A DNA stretch of 64,000 nt from Hyphodiscus hymeniophilus (taxonomy: Eukaryota; Ascomycota; Leotiomycetes; Helotiales; Hyphodiscaceae). Position numbers and translations under genes: made by a program. The stretch lies in assembly GCA_016508695.1 (NCBI GenBank), contig VNKQ01000011.1:558001-622000 (forward strand). Reading direction: 5' to 3'. This document shows, one piece after another, positions 57,558 through 64,000 of this stretch. Under the pieces are notes generated by a model. The model was not told where the DNA came from. It was given only the letters and a program-made list of their open reading frames with translations, and did no database searches. Every line of letters begins with the position of its first letter. Within the stretch, counting starts at the first letter, position 1.

Positions 57558-58625
57558 CTATCGGTCGTCGCTTTCTTCTCCCACTTCCAATGGCTCGACA
57601 CCGATCTCGTAGCGAGTCATAGCTATCCCCTCTCCCGCGACTTGGCTCTCTGTCTTTGAAAGGGCAGCATCAGCCACTCGGCCAGCTGATCCCGGAATTG
57701 ATGCTGGCGCGGCACTCCTCATTGTCTCTTCCGAGAATTTGTTTTCCCACTCATCTTCGTAAGGAATCATCGATCTCCAATCCGAATTTGTCAACTCATC
57801 AAACTTTGCTGTCCTGGGTTGCTTGCCCGTGACTACTTCAGGCGAAAAGGTGACAGGGCTGGTTTTTGACCACGGGAAGGCAAAGATACCGTTCGCAATG
57901 GGTGTATCGACACTCACCTCGACACTGGCGGTGAATACCCCCTCTCTCTCGACAACCACTGCGACATTCAGCCTGTCTGGTATTCCATGCTTCGTTCTCT
58001 TGTTTTCCTTCACATCCCAATATACGACATCCCAGTCTGCTGCGTGCTTGGAGCTCCAGTAGTTTCCAATACATCCGTATCGATGTTCTTTCTCATACTC
58101 GGATTCCCTCTCTCCAGATACCGTCGGGCCTACTGTCACCGCCCCCGCAGGTATCTGTAGGGAGATCTCGCCTCCGATTCTGTTCTTTCTACCCTCTACA
58201 GTCGGCAGGCCGAATATCTTTCGTGGAGCAAACTTGAGCACCACAGGACTGAGCTGTGAGGCGGGAGCAGAAGGGTGTTTCGAGAACGTGATTTTGACAT
58301 GAGCGTTCTCAAATCGGAAGCCATGGTCGCCAGAGCGAAGGGCGAAGGAGAAGACGAGCAGAGACGCAGGTTGAGAATGAAAGCTCCCATGCGCCACTGT
58401 TGACACAACTCCTCGTACTCCCGCCTTGGAGATGAGAGGTGCGATGTCGAGATGTGTAGTTTTTATCGTGCGATTTGAAGTTGTTGATGACTCCAATTTA
58501 AGGTAAGTTACACTTCCAGACTTGTATGTGGACTCATCGACACTCTCTGGATTGTTGAACTCTGTTTCAGGTGGGTCATAGCTGTCAAGTATGGCTTGGA
58601 TATCGAAACCTGTAGCATCCGTCAT
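57558..58625 (-). CDS. Conserved-looking hypothetical protein, unknown function
   Basis: A single exon of 355 residues begins MTDATGFDIQAILDSYDPPE. It has no signal peptide or membrane helix. The middle is beta-rich (VRGVVSTVAHGSFHSQPASL, FENAHVKITFSKH), and LKFAPRKIFGLPTVEGRKNR and NYWSSKHAADWDVVYWDVKE follow. SDWRSMIPYEDEWENKFSEE lies near the C-terminus, and the tail is acidic. The alternation of beta strands and turns suggests an immunoglobulin-like or C2-like fold, but I cannot name a family. Codon use and length support a real gene. Confidence 0.75.
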   Translation of the reverse strand: MTDATGFDIQAILDSYDPPETEFNNPESVDESTYKSGSVTYLKLESSTTSNRTIKTTHLDIAPLISKAGVRGVVSTVAHGSFHSQPASLLVFSFALRSGDHGFRFENAHVKITFSKHPSAPASQLSPVVLKFAPRKIFGLPTVEGRKNRIGGEISLQIPAGAVTVGPTVSGERESEYEKEHRYGCIGNYWSSKHAADWDVVYWDVKENKRTKHGIPDRLNVAVVVEREGVFTASVEVSVDTPIANGIFAFPWSKTSPVTFSPEVVTGKQPRTAKFDELTNSDWRSMIPYEDEWENKFSEETMRSAAPASIPGSAGRVADAALSKTESQVAGEGIAMTRYEIGVEPLEVGEESDDR

Positions 58626-59133
58626 GCTTTATATTTGATATTTGTAAGAAACAGTATATATGATCTCGTGAATTGGGGGGAAAAGTTGTTGGGAACAGAA
58701 GGAAGACAACGAGAAAGATCGCCATTTCGCATTTCGTCAAATTAGGCGGCGGGGCAGTAAACCTGCAAGGCTGATCAGCCCGCTGCGAACCAGTAGGGCA
58801 GACTTTCTTTCGGTGTGCCTATTTAGACACAGAAAAAGCTGTGCGACTCCAAAATCCTGGCAAGAAGAGGCAGTGCTTTATTACCCAACTATTCCTAAGC
58901 AACAAAACAAAACTCAAGGCGACCTCGTCCAACTCCTGCTGCGTAGCCTCGTCCCACAAGGCTGAGCTAGAGACAGGGGCTTATCGCTAAGGGCGGCCCG
59001 TCAATACAATACCTCTGTACCCTTTCAATCTTTTGCTCTTCGCTCCTGACGACACAAACAAACACAGCATAAAACCAGCACATCACTCAAAGAGACCACG
59101 CGGGATGAAGCCACAGTAGTATTCATTGGATGC
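58626..59133. other. Intergenic region
   Basis: This is the promoter of the preceding minus-strand gene and the 3' flank of the ankyrin gene. No feature is seen. Confidence 0.5.
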
Positions 59134-60114
59134 TCACCACGTACACCTTCTCACCAAGTCCTTAGTATGTACTCGATCTTTGAATCTAATCTCACGCTCT
59201 TTGCCATCCAGCAATCTCCTCAAGTTGTCTCCGCCCTCCATCCACCCAACCTTCTGTGCCGCCGTCTTCCCCTTCCCATCCTTGACCGCGGGATCAGCAC
59301 CAGCCTCCAGCAGGACCTTCAGCATTCTCGCCTTGACGCTGGCCGGTACTTGCTCAACCAACCACTTCCCCTCCACCGCCCGATGTAGGACGCCCAATCC
59401 CTTTCTGTCCCGAGCAGTAATGTCCGCCCCTTTCTGAAGCAGCACTTCCACGACCTCGACGCAATCGTGCCGCGCTGCAACCAGTAGGGCTGTCCCGCCC
59501 TTGTCGTTTCTCGCGTTCACTTCCGCGCCGTGCTTCAGCAGATAATGGGCAACGTGTGCATGTCTCCACCGAGATGCCACTATCAGAGCAGTGTCTCCTG
59601 CCGAGTCCTTCCAATCAACATCGGCTCCGAATGACAACAGGGACTTCACTGCCTCCAGATCTCCCTCCTTCGCAGCGATGAGAAGAGCCACTGGACCGTG
59701 TTTACCGCAGAGGTTCGGATCAGCACCAGACTCTAGGAGGAAGTCGGCCGTTTTGCCGTGCTTGCCCTTGACCGCTTCCAGCAGGGGAGTCGTTCCGCTA
59801 CATATGGTGTTCAACCATAGTTTCTGAGTGTCTTCTGCGACGCTGGAGTGGCGGTGGTGGTGCAGATGCTTGCGTGAAGAAGTTGCTGTGTTGAGCAGAA
59901 TGTCGAGAGCTTCGATCCGGCCGGCCGCCGCTGCAGCGACGAAGGCGGGACCTCGATCAATCGAAGGATCTTTCTCGAGAAGGTCCTCGAGCCTGTGGGT
60001 ACTGTTCGAAGCAGCCTCTATTGCGAGCTGCTCCGCTGGACCGGTAGTCCGATCGGTAAGGTAGCTGGCTGCCAATTTTATCGCGAGAGGGCTTAGGGTT
60101 GTGACAAGGTCCAT
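59134..60114 (-). CDS. Ankyrin-repeat protein
   Basis: A single exon of 326 residues, with the start placed at MDLVTTLSPLAIKLAASYLT (the frame is open to 60126 but without an earlier ATG). At least five ankyrin repeats span about residues 105-300, for example GTTPLLEAVKGKHGKTADFL, GPVALLIAAKEGDLEAVKSL, GDTALIVASRWRHAHVAHYL and GGTALLVAARHDCVEVVEVL, each closing with a GADxx turn. The basic tail ends RRCTW. Such proteins mediate protein-protein contacts. No catalytic or death-fold domain is attached, and function is unknown. Confidence 0.85.
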   Translation of the reverse strand: MDLVTTLSPLAIKLAASYLTDRTTGPAEQLAIEAASNSTHRLEDLLEKDPSIDRGPAFVAAAAAGRIEALDILLNTATSSRKHLHHHRHSSVAEDTQKLWLNTICSGTTPLLEAVKGKHGKTADFLLESGADPNLCGKHGPVALLIAAKEGDLEAVKSLLSFGADVDWKDSAGDTALIVASRWRHAHVAHYLLKHGAEVNARNDKGGTALLVAARHDCVEVVEVLLQKGADITARDRKGLGVLHRAVEGKWLVEQVPASVKARMLKVLLEAGADPAVKDGKGKTAAQKVGWMEGGDNLRRLLDGKEREIRFKDRVHTKDLVRRCTW

Positions 60115-60868
60115 TATTGCTTGCAAATCGGAAGCGCGATTCTAGCGATATTTATTTTAGGAATGTTAGATTCCTCCGGTACGTTATCCTTCCTTTGTGG
60201 ATGTTACCGTCCTTTATGTTCGTTTCAGCATTTGGGATTCGGACATCACACCACCTTTGAAAGTGTCGTGATCTCGCAATTGCCACGCATGCCAATCGAT
60301 GCTCGATCCTGCTATCGGAACACCATTCTGATACATTCATCTATGAAGGAGCAGCTCCAATCATCGAGGCATCGTCATGTACCAATGGGAAAGTTTAGTA
60401 CAAGTGTTCAATCATGGCCTGGTTTTCCCCAGCGTTAGCGGATTATCACCTTTCGTGCAAAATTGTGCAGTGATGATCACCTCCTGCCAGCTGTCGATCT
60501 CTATATTATTCATGCATCATACAGCTCTCAAGCAGAGAATTGGAGGTGACTGTGATGCGGTATATCCGAACGAGGGCCTTGAGAGACGCCGTTGCTTCAA
60601 TCCCCTGCAGCGGAACCCAAATTTCACCGAGGGAATCCGGATCGCGGGCGCACCTGCAGCGCATGTTTCGGGAGACTTCAAATCCTGCGCTTCTAGGCTT
60701 CTGTGGAAATATCAAGCAATCTTGGCGATATGGTAAACGCATAGCAGCTTCTCATCCCGTGTCGACCTTGCGCCCTGTGCAGATAATGAGTTGATGAGAT
60801 GGAAATGGAGATGGTGATTAAGCACACACATATAGAGGGCATAGAAGAGAAGGAGTCAGCCTCGGAAT
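60115..60868. other. Intergenic region
   Basis: Short overlapping frames (60377-60736 plus and others) have no features. No gene is supported. Confidence 0.45.
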
Positions 60869-62371
60869 TCAGCCTGGCATTGTAATGATAGCATCCCCAT
60901 CCCCACCTATCCAACGTGCACCGGCTGCCTTCATCTTACTCTCACTAGACATGTAGAGGAGCAGATAGACGTGTCCGACGATACGTCCCCAGCAGTAAAG
61001 CTTAATGGCATCTAGCGCCTCATCCCTCACGCACCAGACACCCCAGCCCACCAGGCCCCTCCCGATGGAATTCCCCAGACACTCCCAGCACCGTCTGCAA
61101 ACGCCGGGATCCCAGTCCCCGCACTCCACCATCCAGTGGCCCCTCTCCATCGGTCTCAGATCCCGGGTTTGGATCTTCGGCCGGAAGAGGATCCGCAGTG
61201 GCATCTTGAGCGCCAGTTGCTGCAGGGAGGGAGTGAGGAGCACGTCGGGAGTCAAGTCTTTCGTGGAGGTTGGTGGTGGGGGTGGGCGGATTTCTAACTT
61301 CGATGCCCAGGTGGACTTGGCTTCCACGCTCGGAGCGCTGGATGTGGTGACCATTGTAACCTCGCTCGACGTGACCTCCTCCGTGCTCGTAACTTCATCC
61401 ACAGAGCCATCCGTTCGCTTCCTCTTCCGAGACCTCGTCGTTCGTGTCGTGACGGTGGAACTCTGGATGGAGAGTTTCGTAGGAGCTGATGATGATACAT
61501 GACTGTCGTCGAGACTCGACTCGGGCCACTTTCTCTTCGCGGACATAGAAGGATCTTGGGTGGAGGGTATAAAGATAGTGTTACACTTGGAATGAACCCT
61601 GCCATTGCTAGGTTCGGAGACGCGCTGGAATCTGTTGTGTCGACTCTTCGGCGGGGATGGAGATGATGGCGAGCCAGAACCCAACGATGGCTCGATTTCC
61701 ACCCTTTCAAAAATCCTAGATTGGCCGCGCTGAATACCAGAAGGTAATTTCGGACTGGGTCCAGAGACTTGCAGCTCTTCTAATCCACTCCCCCCGTATG
61801 AAGGAGAGGAACGCTCCTCAGAGCTTGGAACCTGCTGCAGAAACAGCTCCAGGATTCGGGATGGGGAAGAAAATGCTGGAATAGTTGCATTATTCTCAGG
61901 CTGTGAATCTGCAATTTCAATGGATGCCTGTGAAAGCTGCTGATGTCGTGGGCCATTTGGGAGGGCCTGGACATCGCATTGCAAGCCCCGCCAGACAGGT
62001 GAATTTGCATTGTCCAAAGCACTGCTGAAGGACAGCACCGGAGAGGCCACTCCCAAGTCCTTGTGTGGCAGTGATATGCTCGACATTGTGACGCTCTGTG
62101 CTCGCTCATCGTCAGGCTTGTATGATGCCTGTGATACTCGTTCCTGTAGTGTCGAATGCTCAAACTCGTCCTGCAGCTGACTGGTGGCTTGCACATCCAC
62201 ATCTTCGTCGGATTCGTCGTCGCGCTCGTCATCCAGACGGCGACTCACGGCGGGTTCAAAGTCGAGATATGCCTGCGCGAGACTTCGGTACCGTGCATCG
62301 TCTCGTCCTCGGCTTGAGGCTGTGGCGTGCACCAGAATCTCAACTTCTCTCCTCCCTGTGGTACCTGCCAT
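60869..62371 (-). CDS. Fungal protein of unknown function with a disordered body and ordered C-terminal domain
   Basis: A single exon of 500 residues begins MAGTTGRREVEILVHATASS. The first 370 residues are Ser/Pro/Glu-rich and disordered. They include the early block RYRSLAQAYLDFEP and a basic patch TRSRKRKRTDGS that could be a nuclear localisation signal. The C-terminal 120 residues are dense in Trp and Cys (PLRILFRPKIQTRDLRPMER, GHWMVECGDWDPG, WECLGNSIGRGLVGWGVWC) and look like a folded domain. I believe similar C-termini occur in other ascomycete hypotheticals, but I cannot name a family. The composition suggests a nuclear adaptor-type protein; this is inference. Confidence 0.75.
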   Translation of the reverse strand: MAGTTGRREVEILVHATASSRGRDDARYRSLAQAYLDFEPAVSRRLDDERDDESDEDVDVQATSQLQDEFEHSTLQERVSQASYKPDDERAQSVTMSSISLPHKDLGVASPVLSFSSALDNANSPVWRGLQCDVQALPNGPRHQQLSQASIEIADSQPENNATIPAFSSPSRILELFLQQVPSSEERSSPSYGGSGLEELQVSGPSPKLPSGIQRGQSRIFERVEIEPSLGSGSPSSPSPPKSRHNRFQRVSEPSNGRVHSKCNTIFIPSTQDPSMSAKRKWPESSLDDSHVSSSAPTKLSIQSSTVTTRTTRSRKRKRTDGSVDEVTSTEEVTSSEVTMVTTSSAPSVEAKSTWASKLEIRPPPPPTSTKDLTPDVLLTPSLQQLALKMPLRILFRPKIQTRDLRPMERGHWMVECGDWDPGVCRRCWECLGNSIGRGLVGWGVWCVRDEALDAIKLYCWGRIVGHVYLLLYMSSESKMKAAGARWIGGDGDAIITMPG

Positions 62372-62801
62372 GGATGCAGCAGGATCGTATGATCATGGTG
62401 AGTGGGCAAGCAAGCAAGGCGATTGTGAGAGTGCGAAAGTGTGGTCGGCAACATTGTTGATGTTGAAAGAAAGAAACGTCCAGGCGTCAACGAGAAGTGG
62501 GGATTCTAGGTGGGGTTTTCGCGACTCCCCACGACAACCAGTGATGATGTAAATAGACTTGTGAGAACCACTAACAGTAGTCGATACTTTCACAGTCGAC
62601 ATTTGGATGGTTATAAATTTTAACACGAGAAGGGGTTATATCTATGCTTTCATACAATGTGCGATTCGAACACACAGTATTGAGGCTTCTACTGATCCCG
62701 AAGAAGTACAGAGGGTGACTGGAAACCGGATTGAGGTGGTCGTGAGACTCGATAATTCTATATTCTACATTTTTATATTATTCCTATTAATGAGTATCTC
62801 C
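62372..62801. other. Intergenic region
   Basis: It contains a tRNA-T-arm-like hairpin (about 62660-62676, minus strand) without the rest of a tRNA. No gene is supported. Confidence 0.4.
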
Positions 62802-64000
62802 CTAGCTCTTTGAAACCAGGTCATCATCGCTAGCTGATCTCTCCTCATACACCGTCCTTCCCGTGAATATTTCCCCTGATCTGATCCTCACCTTTCCTTG
62901 TTTGTGAGGTGGCTGTTGCATCTCTAATACATCGAACGTCTTCTGCACGTGTATGCTACCCGGCGTAGAGACCAATTCGAAATTAGGATGGCCGTGTAGC
63001 GACTTTGTGATTCGTGATGCTCCTGTTGGGTTCGAGAACTGCCCAAACAGAAGTGGGAAATATCTTGCAGCGAGGGGCCGTAATGCAGAAAGGGAAGCGC
63101 AGATCAACGCAGTGCCAACCTCTGAAAGAAGCCATGATAGTTAGCATCTTTCAAGAAAGTATGAACAAGAATCCGAGATACATACCAATGACCGACCAGT
63201 TGTAAGATCCAACCGCATGATAACTGACATCAACACTCTCCAGGTTCCTCAATTGAGTTGTTCTGAGTGTGCTGGAAATACAGGCGCTATAACTGTCATC
63301 AGTAAACATGCGATATACGTGCCGGTGAAACTCACAAAATACCAATGCCAAATAGGAGGCAGAGAACGATTCTTTGAGGTTTCGCCATGCTCAGAGCCCA
63401 GAAAGTCGGCATTGGCAGAAGACAAAGTAACAGGTCCGTTCCAATGTTGAAGGCGGCAGCCACGTAGAAATACGTGACAATATCAAAGCACTTGGCATCC
63501 TTGATCGTGTAATCCCAAGCAGCTTGTACCGGAACGCAAGTGAATATGATTGCAAAGATAGATGTAAACCAGAAGCAAAAGACCACAGCTCCGACTGCGT
63601 ACATGATCCAGCGCAAACGGCTGTTTTTCGGAAAGATCCTAAGATATGTTGCGATGATGGAAAATTTAGTGAACGTGATCGCACTCGAGTATGACAGGTA
63701 AGAGCCGTATAAAGCTTTAGTAACTCTTGCTATGTCTGCTGGGAGATCCGCGAGATCGGGGCTGAGGTTCCATAGATGCTTTCCCAGACCAAAGTGCTCT
63801 CCTATGAGACCGCATATTGACAACAGAACGGCGAATAGGAGTGCTAGGATCATAAAAACTGTGGGAGAAGAAATCAGCTACGAGATGAAAGCGAGAGTAG
63901 ACTATGGTAGAGGAAGCTCAGGACTGACCATCGTCGAGACCTCCGGCACGCAGCATGCGAAACCTGACGAAGAATCTCAAGCCGGTACTCAGCAGTATCA
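62802..64000 (-). CDS. Rhodopsin-domain (Pth11/SAT4-type) integral membrane protein, 5' end missing
   Basis: On the minus strand the exons are (right edge) 64000-63929, 63858-63336, 63286-63186 and 63121-62802, with introns of 70, 49 and 64 bp, all with GT-AG ends in phase. The visible protein starts inside helix 2 (STGLRFFVRFRMLRAGGLDD). It continues with helices MILALLFAVLLSICGLIGEH, SSAITFTKFSIIATYLRIFP, WIMYAVGAVVFCFWFTSIFA and FNIGTDLLLCLLPMPTFWAL. The segment CVPVQAAWDYTIKDAKCFD holds the paired Cys typical of the family. The GGLDDVFM block and PTGASRITKSLHGH-type C-terminus fit the fungal rhodopsin-domain family, which includes Pth11-related candidate G-protein-coupled receptors. No CFEM domain is visible; it could lie outside the window. 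Ligand unknown. Confidence 0.88.

Noticed and set aside
62650..62720. Possible tRNA on the minus strand
   Set aside because: A good T-arm (stem plus TTCGAAT loop) is present, but there is no A box, no D arm and no acceptor stem pairing at the right distance.

Overview
The window is nuclear DNA of a filamentous ascomycete (Pezizomycotina). Nearly every gene carries short spliceosomal introns of about 45-125 bp with GT-AG ends and CTRAY-type branch sites. The gene families are typical of mould genomes, and one retrotransposon shows the transition-type decay left by repeat-induced point mutation (RIP). The class cannot be fixed from the sequence alone.

Left part (1-43 kb) is mostly ordinary chromosome. 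In order: the tail of an unidentified gene, an FGGY-family pentulose kinase, ATP synthase subunit e head-to-head with the dynein intermediate chain, an old-yellow-enzyme reductase, a GT69/CAP59 mannosyltransferase with an abnormal 764-bp intron, and a 7.7-kb stretch without convincing genes. That stretch precedes a bHLH transcription factor. Then come a mitochondrial-type two-RRM protein whose start codon is split by an intron, the PTS1 receptor PEX5 (with a one-base frameshift), a SNF2-type ATPase, a small O-methyltransferase, the peroxisomal AAA-ATPase PEX6 and a steryl-ester-lipase-like membrane hydrolase. PEX5 and PEX6 act in the same matrix-protein import cycle and lie only about 6 kb apart here.

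The region from 43 to 57 kb is accessory in character. A complete but RIP-killed Ty1/copia element (44385-49819; 193-bp LTRs, 5-bp target duplication, half-tRNA primer site) sits inside what looks like a small host gene. Next to it lies the main find. An UstYa/DUF3328 oxidase (minus strand) is divergent from a gene for a secreted precursor of four 25-residue repeats separated by Lys-Arg Kex2 sites. The first 18 residues of every repeat are identical, although the DNA differs at silent positions. This is the architecture of dikaritin-type fungal RiPP pathways (ustiloxin, phomopsin, asperipin), with a core I do not recognise. A one-pass membrane protein, a cupin and a decayed multi-pass membrane protein follow.

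Right part (57-64 kb): a conserved-looking protein of unknown function, an ankyrin-repeat protein, a Ser-rich fungal hypothetical with an ordered C-terminal domain, and a Pth11/SAT4-type rhodopsin-domain membrane protein that runs off the right edge.

Gene models were built by hand from reading frames and splice consensus. No transcript or database evidence was available.
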